From positions 1-7,658 of the forward strand of contig JAQVWU010000128.1 in the NCBI GenBank assembly GCA_028709565.1: a DNA stretch of 7,658 nucleotides, in the 5' to 3' direction. The notes below the pieces were generated by a model. It did not search any database. It saw only the letters and a program-made list of their open reading frames with translations, and was not told the DNA's origin. Within the stretch, counting starts at the first letter, position 1. Each line of letters opens with the position of its first letter. The stretch comes from Eubacteriales bacterium. Its GTDB lineage: Bacteria > Bacillota > Clostridia > Oscillospirales > CAG-272. Shown piece after piece: positions 1 through 6,298 of the stretch. A program made the translations under genes and the position numbers.

Positions 1-84
1 GGCGGCGCAGGAAATCAGGGAGCTAAATAGCATTACAAAGATTAATGGCATAATGATTTTTGTTGATGATTCCGTTTTTTTCAT
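1..84 (-). CDS. Lipoprotein N-terminus, partial (runs off left edge)
   Basis: An ATG at 84-82 (minus strand) opens 28 codons with no stop before the window edge. The encoded start is MKKTESSTK, then a hydrophobic stretch (about residues 10-24, IIMPLIFVMLFSSLI), then the lipobox L-I-S-C with Cys26 as the predicted lipidated residue. A ribosome site AGAGGA (97-92) lies 7 nt upstream of the ATG. The gene starts only 33 nt after the stop of the UroD-like gene upstream and shares its strand, so it is probably the third gene of that operon. The product should be exported and anchored to the outer face of the membrane. Lipoproteins next to UroD-like genes in Clostridia are often extracellular solute-binding proteins, but nothing after the signal peptide is visible here, so the function is open. 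The signal peptide is seen directly; the binding role is inference. Confidence 0.8.
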   Translation of the reverse strand, partial: MKKTESSTKIIMPLIFVMLFSSLISCAA

Positions 85-105
85 ATGTTCGTCCTCTTTT
101 TGTAT

Positions 106-118
106 ATAGTTTAACTAT
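106..118. repeat. 6-bp inverted repeat overlapping a stop codon
   Basis: ATAGTT (106-111), one T, then AACTAT (113-118). The right arm touches the TGA stop of the UroD-like gene, and the repeat fills part of the 33-nt gap before the lipoprotein gene. No T-run follows at a terminator-like distance, so it is not called as a terminator. It could be a weak hairpin affecting expression of the downstream gene, or chance in AT-rich DNA. Confidence 0.3.
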
Positions 119-1176
119 CAGTAAGACCCGACGCGTTTTACCGTTTCTATGATGGCCCTGAAGTTTTCAAAAGAAACGGAGTTGGGGATTGAGTGGTCGG
201 ATGAGAAGATATAACCGCCGTTTTGCTTGAGTACCGGGACACATCGCTCGATTTCCGCGACAATGGCGTCGCGGTCATCCCAGAGCACCGCGTTGATGCC
301 GCCGTGCAGCGTCAGTCTGTCGCCGTAATCGCGTTTGAGGGCAAAGGGGTCCATGCCGGCTTTAATCTCAAGGGGATTCAAACCGTCGATGCCTATTTCC
401 ACCAGATCGGGCACAATGGACATTATATTGCCGCAGGAATGCAGATGGGCGTAAATACCGCGGTTATGCGCCCAGTCCACCGCCCGCTTCTGCACGGGTT
501 TGAGTATTCTGCGGTACATTTCGGGCGAGAAAAAGGTCGTACCCTTATACCCCACATCATCGGGCCAGGAGATGCAGTCGAACCGGTAACCGGCGTCCCA
601 GATTTTTTCAAAATGGGCGATGCACATGTCAAGATATGTATTGAACATGTCCGAAATCCAGTCGGGGTTTTCATACATGCCGCAGAGCACCGTTTCGGTT
701 CCCGCCATCCACGAATGGGTGACGTCGAAGCCGAACCAGAATCCCGCCTGTATCCACATGCCCTCTTTCTGCCAGACCGGATAGGCGTTTTTCAGATGCT
801 CCCAGTTTAACCGGTCATCCGCATAGGTCATGCGGGACTTGGCTTCCTCCCACGCTTCCGGGGTGTTTACCCTGTAATCGATAAACTCCGGCGTCGAATC
901 CTCCTGTTTGAATTCCTTTAAAGTGACCCCCCACGGGGTGGTGGAAATAACATAGCGCTCAGTGTCTTCTATAACCCGCGCCGGATACCGCGGGGAAATG
1001 TCCGCTCCGATCCCGGCAACATGGTCGAGATCAAAATAATCGACCCAGCTGCGGTCGGCCGGCAGCCCCTCCCGCTGCCAGCGGCGGATTGTGCCCGCCC
1101 ATGGTCCGTCAATAATCGGCACGCGGTCGGCTTCGCGGTGGGTATACATCCGGGAGAAACGTTCTTTTGTCGTCAT
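118..1176 (-). CDS. UroD/MtaA-superfamily protein (uroporphyrinogen decarboxylase-like)
   Basis: A 352-aa cytoplasmic protein of the UroD-like TIM-barrel superfamily (HemE, MtaA/MtbA, CmuA). Visible hallmarks are SWPDDVGYKGTTFFSPEMYR (203-222), the HSCGNI motif (246-251), NPLEIKAGMD (267-276), LHGGIN (290-295) and the C-terminal FSSDHSIP...ENF (324-338). HSC matches the HxC metal-ligand motif of cobamide-dependent methyltransferases. Where MtaA has a third Cys, aligned by its distance to the conserved E-N pair, this protein has His328, so a H246/C248/H328 site is plausible. The RQAGRY-type N-terminus of true HemE is absent, so a haem role is unlikely. Members of this branch are annotated as UroD-like with mostly unknown substrates; some transfer methyl groups from corrinoid proteins, but no corrinoid protein is in the window. 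The start at 1176 is chosen because GGAGG lies 6 nt upstream; the frame extends a further 29 codons but they look non-coding. It follows another UroD-like gene and precedes a lipoprotein gene. Confidence 0.88.
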   Translation of the reverse strand: MTTKERFSRMYTHREADRVPIIDGPWAGTIRRWQREGLPADRSWVDYFDLDHVAGIGADISPRYPARVIEDTERYVISTTPWGVTLKEFKQEDSTPEFIDYRVNTPEAWEEAKSRMTYADDRLNWEHLKNAYPVWQKEGMWIQAGFWFGFDVTHSWMAGTETVLCGMYENPDWISDMFNTYLDMCIAHFEKIWDAGYRFDCISWPDDVGYKGTTFFSPEMYRRILKPVQKRAVDWAHNRGIYAHLHSCGNIMSIVPDLVEIGIDGLNPLEIKAGMDPFALKRDYGDRLTLHGGINAVLWDDRDAIVAEIERCVPVLKQNGGYIFSSDHSIPNSVSFENFRAIIETVKRVGSY

Positions 1177-1182
1177 AATCTG

Positions 1183-1187
1183 CCTCC
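1183..1187 (-). promoter_or_regulatory. Ribosome binding site deciding the start of the 352-aa UroD-like gene
   Basis: On the minus strand GGAGG lies 6 nt before the ATG at 1176. It fixes the start at MTTKERF and rules out the longer reading of the frame that begins at 1263, which has no comparable site. Confidence 0.85.
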
Positions 1188-1264
1188 GTTGTTCTTTATT
1201 TTGGCATATGCGTATTTGTGTCTTTGCGTATAGGTAAGAATTTAATGGCATTTGAAAAAACAAG

Positions 1265-2419
1265 TTACATTATGTGACTGCGGTAATAATCCAGCCCTTC
1301 GGCCAGCGCCTTTACATTCTCCCATCTCACACCCGGCGCCATGCTGGATGACAGCCCCAGAATAAGATCGCAATCTCCTTTATTTTCAACCAGAAATTTT
1401 AGTTCCTCCCTCACGTCGGCGGGGGTACCGAAGGGAAGGGTGCGGGTTACCGAAACGCCGCCCTCAATAAACAGATTGCTGCCGTCTTTTGCCTTCATCT
1501 GACATATCTTTATGTAATCCACACCGTCCTCATATTGAAAGCCCTGAAACCCGCGGATTCCCGATTCAAGCAATAACGGTATCATGGGCATTATATTGCC
1601 GTCGCAATGCCATATCATCCGCAGGTCGGTTTTGGCAAGGGGCTCAAGACAGTAGTGCAGATACGGAAACCAGATCTTTTCCATACTTTTGATATTGACA
1701 AGGGTGCCGCGGGAATCGGTCATATCGTGGTCCAGCCTGTTCAGCTTGGGAAGGTCATACAGGGCGTAGGCTTTTGCCGCCGCGGTGTTTATGCGCCGGC
1801 AGTATTCCGCCTGGAGTTTGAAATCCAGTTCCATGAGTTCGGGGTACATGGCGTAGGCACTGAAGTAATTTATATATCCGTAGGTTCCGTATCGCAGACA
1901 CGGAAAAGCGATTGTCGCGTATCCGGTTTTCAGTATCGTATCCCCGATTGTCTGCTGGATATTATATTCGCTCTCCCCTACATGTCTTATATATGTTTCT
2001 TCGTCGAAAGCAACCGCCGCCTCCCTCAGCGCCGGAAAGACAAAGCGCTCCATATGTTCGGCGGCGGCTTCGGGACTGTCGATTGCCATGCCGTCAACGA
2101 CTATCTCGTCGCTGCCGGTTGTCGCGCCGTGGCTTGTCCCATCGTAACCGTCGTTTCCCATAGACAGAGGGTTGGTGGGAATCCACTGGTCGAGAATGCC
2201 GACGCCGCAATTTTTCTGAGCCTGCAGATATACCTCCGCGGGGTTGGCTTTATAATCGGGCATGCCGGCAAGCCTCTCAAGCCAGCGGTGTTCCATGATG
2301 TTGAGAAAGCCGGTCGCATAGCCATCGTTTTTAACACCCGCGATTGTGTCGGAAGCGAGTTTGTTTTTTTCGGATACCGCCCTGAAGCAGTCTCGGATTT
2401 CGGAATCGCTGATATACAT
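1265..2419 (-). CDS. Diverged UroD-like superfamily protein
   Basis: A 384-aa predicted cytoplasmic protein, first gene of the minus-strand operon. It belongs to the UroD-like superfamily by its C-terminal half: DLRMIWHCDGNIMPMIPLLL (residues 266-285), where H-x-x-G-N-I-M and the following P-x-L-x-E-x-G-I-x-G pattern parallel the neighbour's HSCGNIM segment; FIEGGVS (317-323); and GLSSSMAPGVRWENV (355-369), matching the family's closing E-N block. The metal-site positions differ: HxC reads H271-C-D273, and the position of the third Cys or His is Ser358. It also carries DHDMTDSRGTLVN (230-242) and KSMEKIWFPYL (244-254), segments absent from the neighbour. A metal-dependent thiol methyltransferase activity therefore seems unlikely; the substrate is unknown. 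The start at 2419 (MYISDSE) has GAGG 8 nt upstream; a further 37 codons of open frame lie upstream but are AT-rich and promoter-like. The family call is firm, the function is not. Confidence 0.82.
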   Translation of the reverse strand: MYISDSEIRDCFRAVSEKNKLASDTIAGVKNDGYATGFLNIMEHRWLERLAGMPDYKANPAEVYLQAQKNCGVGILDQWIPTNPLSMGNDGYDGTSHGATTGSDEIVVDGMAIDSPEAAAEHMERFVFPALREAAVAFDEETYIRHVGESEYNIQQTIGDTILKTGYATIAFPCLRYGTYGYINYFSAYAMYPELMELDFKLQAEYCRRINTAAAKAYALYDLPKLNRLDHDMTDSRGTLVNIKSMEKIWFPYLHYCLEPLAKTDLRMIWHCDGNIMPMIPLLLESGIRGFQGFQYEDGVDYIKICQMKAKDGSNLFIEGGVSVTRTLPFGTPADVREELKFLVENKGDCDLILGLSSSMAPGVRWENVKALAEGLDYYRSHIM

Positions 2420-2427
2420 AAATACCG

Positions 2428-2431
2428 CCTC
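2428..2431 (-). promoter_or_regulatory. Ribosome binding site deciding the start of the 384-aa UroD-like gene
   Basis: Minus-strand sequence ACGAGGCGG precedes the ATG at 2419, with GAGG 8 nt away. This supports the MYISDSE start over ATGs at 2530 and 2521, which fall inside the candidate promoter. Confidence 0.7.
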
Positions 2432-2483
2432 GTAAAATTTATACCCGTTTTTTAGTTTTTTATCCGTATGATTTCCGTCCGGG

Positions 2484-2495
2484 ATATTATAATAT
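2484..2495. repeat. 12-bp AT-only palindrome in the UroD-operon leader/promoter
   Basis: ATATTATAATAT is a perfect palindrome and contains a TATAAT on both strands. It lies at or just downstream of the candidate promoter of the minus-strand operon. It may simply reflect AT-rich promoter DNA. Confidence 0.35.
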
Positions 2496-2501
2496 ATTAT
2501 T

Positions 2502-2530
2502 AAGATATCATAAACCGACATTATTATCAA
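2502..2530 (-). promoter_or_regulatory. Candidate sigma-A promoter for the UroD-like operon
   Basis: On the minus strand TTGATA (2530-2525, 5 of 6 to TTGACA) is followed after 17 nt by TATCTT (2507-2502, 4 of 6 to TATAAT). A perfect TATAAT also occurs at 2491-2486, but its matching -35 (TTTATG) is poor. Either would give a leader of roughly 60-80 nt before the start at 2419. The surrounding DNA is very AT-rich, so chance matches are likely; transcription start mapping would settle it. Confidence 0.45.
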
Positions 2531-2567
2531 GTGTTTTGACGCACCCGGTAAATTTTATTTAATCGTA

Positions 2568-2596
2568 TTGCAATTTCCGGTACATGCATGTATAAT
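2568..2596 (+). promoter_or_regulatory. Candidate sigma-A promoter for topB
   Basis: TTGCAA (2568-2573, 4 of 6) is followed after exactly 17 nt by a perfect TATAAT (2591-2596), giving a start near 2603 and a leader of about 98 nt before the topB ATG. A second candidate lies just downstream: TTGACC (2601-2606, 5 of 6), 17 nt, TTTATT (2624-2629, 4 of 6). Together with the minus-strand candidate this makes 2420-2700 a divergent promoter region. Confidence 0.6.
2581..2592. promoter_or_regulatory. 12-bp perfect palindrome overlapping the topB -10 box (possible operator)
   Basis: TACATGCATGTA is identical to its reverse complement and its right end covers the first two bases of the TATAAT box. A dimeric regulator bound here would block RNA polymerase. 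It lies between two of the three CCGGTA words of the region (2545-2550, 2577-2582, 2605-2610). No cognate regulator is encoded in the window, so operator function is inference. Confidence 0.4.
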
Positions 2597-2648
2597 TTAA
2601 TTGACCGGTATAAATTTTGTTGTTTTATTGATACTAAGAAGCTAAAAC

Positions 2649-2670
2649 AACGATGCGAAAACGATGCGAA
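2649..2670 (+). repeat. Perfect 11-bp tandem repeat in the topB leader
   Basis: AACGATGCGAA occurs twice with no gap (2649-2659 and 2660-2670), ending 30 nt before the topB ATG and inside the predicted untranslated leader. It may be a replication-slippage duplication or a duplicated binding site on one helix face (11 bp is about one turn). Confidence 0.75.
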
Positions 2671-2700
2671 GTTGAAAATACCGGGAAAGCGAGTTAATAT

Positions 2701-4878
2701 ATGTCTAAAAATCTTGTCCTCGCCGAAAAGCCTTCGGTGGGACGTGAAATTGCGCGTCATCTCAACTGCCGGCAGAACCGGACAGGTTATATGGAGGGCG
2801 ACAATTACATTGTTACCTGGGCGCTGGGTCACCTTGTGACGCTGGCCGAGCCCGAACACTACGGAGAAAAATACAAAACCTGGAGTCTGGATACCCTGCC
2901 CATGCTGCCCGATAAGATGGAGCTTACCGTTATCGGTCAGACCTCAAAGCAATTCGGCGTGGTCCGGGGGCTCATGCACCGTCCCGATGTTTCGGCACTG
3001 ATTATCGCTACCGACGCCGGCAGGGAAGGCGAACTTGTCGCACGCTGGATTATCGCAAAAGCCGGCTTTTACAAATCCATAAAGCGGCTGTGGATCTCCT
3101 CCCAGACCGACCGCGCACTGAAAGAAGGTTTCGCCAAACTGAAGAACGGCAGTGATTACGAAGACCTGTACCGTTCGGCGGTCTGCCGCGCCCAGGCCGA
3201 CTGGCTGGTGGGCCTCAATGTCACCCGGGCGCTGACCTGTCATCATAACGCCCGGCTTTCCGCGGGACGCGTCCAGACGCCCACCCTCGCCATTATAACC
3301 GAGCGCGAAAAGGAAATCCGTCTTTTCCGCCCGAAGGAATATTACAACATACGCGCCGACCTGGCGATGCCCGGCGCCGGACACTTTTTCGCGGTGTACC
3401 GCGATAAAAGCGGTCAGACCGCCGTTTGGGACAAGACCGAGGCGGAGCGCGTCGCCGCCGCCGTAAAGGGGGGACGTTTCAGGGTTGCCGCCCTTTCGGC
3501 GTCCGACCGCCGCATCCCGCCCCCGGCATTGTATGACCTGACCGAACTGCAGCGTGACGCCAATAAAATCCACGGTTTATCCGCCAAGCATACCCTTGAT
3601 GTCATGCAGCAGCTCTATGAGCGATACAAGGTGCTGACCTATCCGCGCACCGACTCACGCTATCTGACCGATGATATCATTCCTACCCTGCAGGAGCGTG
3701 TCCGCGCCGCATCAACCGGCGAACTTGCCCCCTTTGGGCGCGAATGCAAAATCATACACCGCTCCTGCATAAACAACGCCGGGGTAAGGGACCATCACGC
3801 CATTATCCCCACCGAGGTACCCGCCGACCTTTCGGCGATGAATGCCGACGAAAAGAAAATATATCTGCTGGTTGCCAAACGCTTTTTCGCCAACTTCATG
3901 CCCGACTGCACCTATCGCCGCATAAAGGTCGAACTTCGCTGCGAGGGGATGGATTTCTCCGCGGCGGGCAGGGAAGCGGGCAGTCCGGGCTGGAAGAAGG
4001 TCTATACCGGATTTACCGAGGAGGACGAAGAGGACGGCGAACCCGACCAGTCACTGCCGGCGGTAAATAAGGGCGATGAGTTCCCGTGTGATAACATTCA
4101 GTTCAGGGCTCTGAAGACCACCCCTCCGCCCCGTTATACCGAGGCAACGCTGCTGTCGGTCATGGAAAACCCCTCAAAATTTATAACGGACACCAAAATG
4201 AAGGAGTTTATCGGCGGCGGTCTGGGAACGCCTGCGACCCGGGCAGATATTATCGAAAAACTGTTCGCCTCTTTTTATATAGAAAAACAAGGCAATTATC
4301 TCGTGCCCACCTCAAAGGCCGAGCAGCTGATCTCCCTCGTGCCCCCTGACCTGCGCGAGCCGGTGCTCACGGCCGAATGGGAGAAAAAACTGGACGCCAT
4401 CAGCCGCGGAAAGGCCGACCATACCGCCTTTATCTCGGAAATAAAAAATTACACAACCTCTCTTGTCAGTGCGGTGGTGGCGGATGACACCAAATATGTC
4501 CACGATAATATGACCCGGGAGGTTTGTCCCGAGTGCGGTAAATTTCTGCTGAACGTGAAGGGCAAAAAGGGCACCATGCTCGTCTGTCAGGACCGCGAAT
4601 GTTCATATCGCCGCAATGTGATCTTTAAATCAAACGTGCGCTGCCCCGAGTGCCATAAAACGATGGAGGTGTTCGGAGAGGGCGAAAAGCGTACCTATGC
4701 CTGCGTGTGCGGATTCCGTGAGCGCGTGGAGCGCTTTCATGAGCAGAGAAAGACCTCCGGCGCGTCCAAATCGGATGTGCGCGCCTTCATTGAGAAACAG
4801 AAAAAGCAGGAAACCCCCGGCGAATCGGCGTTTGCCGCCGCCCTGCGCAAAGCCATGGAGGAAAAATCGGACAAGTAA
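2701..4878 (+). CDS. topB: DNA topoisomerase III (type IA)
   Basis: A complete 725-aa type IA topoisomerase, close in length and layout to the Bacillus subtilis enzyme. It relaxes and decatenates DNA by breaking one strand through a 5'-phosphotyrosine link. The TOPRIM domain is at the N-terminus: LAEKPSVGRE with catalytic Glu9, and IIATDAGREGELVARW (101-116) with Asp105 and Glu109; the middle acidic residue of the usual DxD is Gly107. Further landmarks are SAGRVQTPTL (187-196), the active site LTYPRTDSRYL (312-322) with nucleophile Tyr314 and Arg316, HHAIIPTE (365-372), PPPRYTEATLL (475-485) and GLGTPATRADII (507-518). Two zinc ribbons follow: C609/C612/C629/C634 and C648/C651/C668/C670, then a charged helical tail. 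An acidic patch EEDEEDGE lies at 440-447. The start fits the family's MSKxxVLAEKPS beginning, although its ribosome site is weak (only GAG 7 nt upstream). Such enzymes also occur on conjugative elements, but no mobility genes are present. It is followed by a PIG-L gene 81 nt downstream. Confidence 0.97.
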   Translation: MSKNLVLAEKPSVGREIARHLNCRQNRTGYMEGDNYIVTWALGHLVTLAEPEHYGEKYKTWSLDTLPMLPDKMELTVIGQTSKQFGVVRGLMHRPDVSALIIATDAGREGELVARWIIAKAGFYKSIKRLWISSQTDRALKEGFAKLKNGSDYEDLYRSAVCRAQADWLVGLNVTRALTCHHNARLSAGRVQTPTLAIITEREKEIRLFRPKEYYNIRADLAMPGAGHFFAVYRDKSGQTAVWDKTEAERVAAAVKGGRFRVAALSASDRRIPPPALYDLTELQRDANKIHGLSAKHTLDVMQQLYERYKVLTYPRTDSRYLTDDIIPTLQERVRAASTGELAPFGRECKIIHRSCINNAGVRDHHAIIPTEVPADLSAMNADEKKIYLLVAKRFFANFMPDCTYRRIKVELRCEGMDFSAAGREAGSPGWKKVYTGFTEEDEEDGEPDQSLPAVNKGDEFPCDNIQFRALKTTPPPRYTEATLLSVMENPSKFITDTKMKEFIGGGLGTPATRADIIEKLFASFYIEKQGNYLVPTSKAEQLISLVPPDLREPVLTAEWEKKLDAISRGKADHTAFISEIKNYTTSLVSAVVADDTKYVHDNMTREVCPECGKFLLNVKGKKGTMLVCQDRECSYRRNVIFKSNVRCPECHKTMEVFGEGEKRTYACVCGFRERVERFHEQRKTSGASKSDVRAFIEKQKKQETPGESAFAAALRKAMEEKSDK

Positions 4879-4892
4879 AACAAAACCGGGCA

Positions 4893-4922
4893 CTGACGTC
4901 AAAAACACGGACAACATATAAA
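4893..4922 (+). promoter_or_regulatory. Weak candidate promoter upstream of the PIG-L gene
   Basis: CTGACG (4893-4898, 4 of 6) and TATAAA (4917-4922) are separated by 18 nt. The TATAAA is inside an 11-bp unit that is repeated, so a second copy sits at 4928-4933. No terminator is visible between topB and this point, so the PIG-L gene may instead, or also, be read from the topB promoter. Confidence 0.3.
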
Positions 4923-4934
4923 AAACATATAAAA
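4913..4934 (+). repeat. Perfect 11-bp tandem repeat upstream of the PIG-L gene
   Basis: AACATATAAAA occurs twice without a gap (4913-4923 and 4924-4934), ending 10 nt before the AAAGGAG ribosome site. It has the same unit length as the tandem repeat in the topB leader but an unrelated sequence. Each copy holds a -10-like TATAAA. Confidence 0.75.
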
Positions 4935-4959
4935 CAATTAAAACAAAGGAGATTCCATA

Positions 4960-5682
4960 ATGAAAGTTTTAGCTGTCGGCTGTCACCCCGACGATATCGA
5001 AGTCGCCTGCGCGGGTACCCTCGTAAGATACAAACAGCTCGGCCACGACGTCACGGTCTGCCATGTCGCCAACGGCAATATGGGCCATGTTGAAATCATG
5101 CCTCCCGAACTGCGGACCATGCGTATCGCTGAAGCCAAAAACGCGGGAGCGATCGCGGGCATTAAGGTCCGCACCCTGGATATCGGCGACCTTACAGTCT
5201 ACGACGGACTGCGGGAACAGCGCGACCTGATGGTGGATATGATACGTCAGGAACAACCCGATGTTATCATCACCCACAGCCCCGACGATTACATGCCCGA
5301 TCACGTCGCGGTGTCCAAACTGGTATTCGACGCCTCTTTCACGGCGTCCTGCGTGCATTACGAGACACCCGCCTTCAACGGAGACAATGCGCAGCCCCCG
5401 GCGCCGGTGGTTCCGCTGTTTTACATGGATACCCTGGCCGGTGTCGGTTTCCTGCCCACCGAATATGTCGACATAAGCGATACCATTGAGACCAAGATAG
5501 AGATGCTTGAGTGCCACATCAGTCAGCTCAAGTGGATGCGCGACCATGACAATATAGATTTTGCCGAATTTGTCCGCTCCTGCGCCCGATTCCGCGGCCT
5601 TCAGAGCGGATGCCAATACGCCGAAGCCTTTACCGCCTGCGTCGCGTGGCCCAAGATAACCACCAAACGCATGCTTCCCTGA
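4960..5682 (+). CDS. PIG-L/LmbE-family N-acetyl-sugar deacetylase
   Basis: A 240-aa protein of the PIG-L (LmbE-like) fold, whose members remove acetyl groups from N-acetylglucosamine-linked compounds using a zinc ion (BshB in bacillithiol, MshB in mycothiol synthesis, and others). The signature AVGCHPDDIE is at residues 5-14; by analogy with MshB, His9 and Asp12 bind zinc and Asp11 is the general base. The second signature, THSPDDYMPDHVAVS (105-119), supplies His115 as third zinc ligand. The end, CQYAEAF (218-224), also fits the family. No signal peptide is present, so it is cytoplasmic. The start is well set: AAAGGAG lies 8 nt upstream. A membrane-protein gene follows after 31 nt, so the two are probably co-transcribed. 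The exact substrate cannot be told; bacillithiol-type BshB is possible, but no bshA or bshC is nearby and many clostridial PIG-L proteins belong to uncharacterised sugar clusters. Confidence 0.9.
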   Translation: MKVLAVGCHPDDIEVACAGTLVRYKQLGHDVTVCHVANGNMGHVEIMPPELRTMRIAEAKNAGAIAGIKVRTLDIGDLTVYDGLREQRDLMVDMIRQEQPDVIITHSPDDYMPDHVAVSKLVFDASFTASCVHYETPAFNGDNAQPPAPVVPLFYMDTLAGVGFLPTEYVDISDTIETKIEMLECHISQLKWMRDHDNIDFAEFVRSCARFRGLQSGCQYAEAFTACVAWPKITTKRMLP

Positions 5683-5713
5683 GCAGAACCAAATACCGAA
5701 CAAGGAGATTGCG

Positions 5714-6256
5714 ATGCACAGATACACACCGCCCCGGATTAACAGAGCCGGCATAATAATTCCTCTTTTTTTATTCGGAGCAGCCGCAATCTGTATGTTC
5801 TTCGCGGTATCCGGTCTCGCCAACAGGCTGATATTGCAACTGATTACCGTCATATGCCTCACAGCGGGCATCCAGATTACCGCGCGTTACCGGCTGTGCA
5901 GCTTCACATATATAATAGACGAGCGTCCCGTCATCCGGGACACCGACCCCGACGCCATCGGCGCGGCCTACGGTCAGGAATTCGGAACGCCGGCCCTCTC
6001 CGTCGTGCGCACCCAGGGTAAATACGGCAGAACGGTTGCCGTATTGCCGCTGTCAGGCATCGTCGATGTGGTAAATTCCCGAGCCGAAGCCGAAAAAAAG
6101 CACAGCGATATCAAATATCACTACAACTACTGCGTCAATCTCTTCCCGCGCGCCCAGCGGACCGTTGTCTTCGTTCATGACGACAGGAAGGCGGCGATAA
6201 GCCTGGAACCCGATGACGTTATCCTCAACTATCTCATGAAATCCGATGACAATTAA
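5714..6256 (+). CDS. Conserved-type membrane protein of unknown function, two N-terminal helices
   Basis: A 180-aa protein that I do not recognise as a named family. Two hydrophobic segments lie near the N-terminus (about residues 13-34 and 38-56), separated by a very short turn (GLANR), followed by a soluble part of about 120 residues. The short basic N-terminus (MHRYTPPRINR) and the RYR after helix 2 suggest a hairpin with both ends in the cytoplasm. The soluble part reads as alternating beta strands (SFTYIIDE, LSVVRT, RTVAVLPLSGIVDVV, YNYCVNLF, RTVVFVHDD, KAAISLEP) ending in a helix (DDVILNYLMK). This order recalls bacterial PH-like domains on membrane anchors, but that is only a guess. 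AAGGAG lies 6 nt before the ATG. The gene is 31 nt after the PIG-L gene and directly before a terminator, so it is the last gene of that unit and may work with the deacetylase. Confidence 0.8.
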   Translation: MHRYTPPRINRAGIIIPLFLFGAAAICMFFAVSGLANRLILQLITVICLTAGIQITARYRLCSFTYIIDERPVIRDTDPDAIGAAYGQEFGTPALSVVRTQGKYGRTVAVLPLSGIVDVVNSRAEAEKKHSDIKYHYNYCVNLFPRAQRTVVFVHDDRKAAISLEPDDVILNYLMKSDDN

Positions 6257-6264
6257 AAAACACG

Positions 6265-6298
6265 AGCGCCGGCAGTTTACCCGTCCGGGCGCTTTTTT
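6265..6298 (+). terminator. Rho-independent terminator ending the topB/PIG-L/membrane-protein unit
   Basis: AGCGCC (6265-6270) pairs with GGCGCT (6288-6293); two more G-C pairs (6271-6272 with 6285-6286) extend the stem past a one-base bulge, closing a loop of about 12 nt. The stem runs straight into six T residues (6293-6298). It begins 9 nt after the stop codon of the 180-aa gene. Confidence 0.88.

Noticed and set aside
118..1176. Calling the 352-aa gene hemE (uroporphyrinogen decarboxylase of haem synthesis)
   Set aside because: The N-terminal RQAGRY-type substrate motif of HemE is missing and the HSCGN motif fits the MtaA-like branch; no other haem genes are nearby.
1204..1231. Repeated TGCGTAT (1209 and 1225) and GCATATGC palindrome between the UroD-like genes
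   Set aside because: Seven-base repeats in AT-rich DNA are weak evidence, and no promoter or terminator layout accompanies them.
1607..2455. A 282-codon plus-strand open frame
   Set aside because: It is antisense to the 384-aa UroD-like gene and runs into that gene's leader; its translation shows no domain.
2527..2859. A 110-codon minus-strand frame across the divergent promoter region
   Set aside because: It overlaps the start of topB and the promoters, and its translation has no recognisable features.
2701..4878. topB as a sign of an integrative conjugative element
   Set aside because: Some conjugative elements carry topB, but no relaxase, coupling protein, type IV secretion gene, integrase or attachment repeat is in the window, and the enzyme resembles the chromosomal Bacillus type.
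4894..4901. TGACGTCA palindrome between topB and the PIG-L gene
   Set aside because: An 8-bp palindrome is expected by chance at this scale; the resemblance to a eukaryotic CRE site is meaningless here.
4969..5871. A 300-codon open frame on the minus strand opposite the PIG-L gene
   Set aside because: The plus strand carries both PIG-L signatures and a strong ribosome site; the antisense frame has no recognisable domain and spans a gene boundary. It is a shadow.
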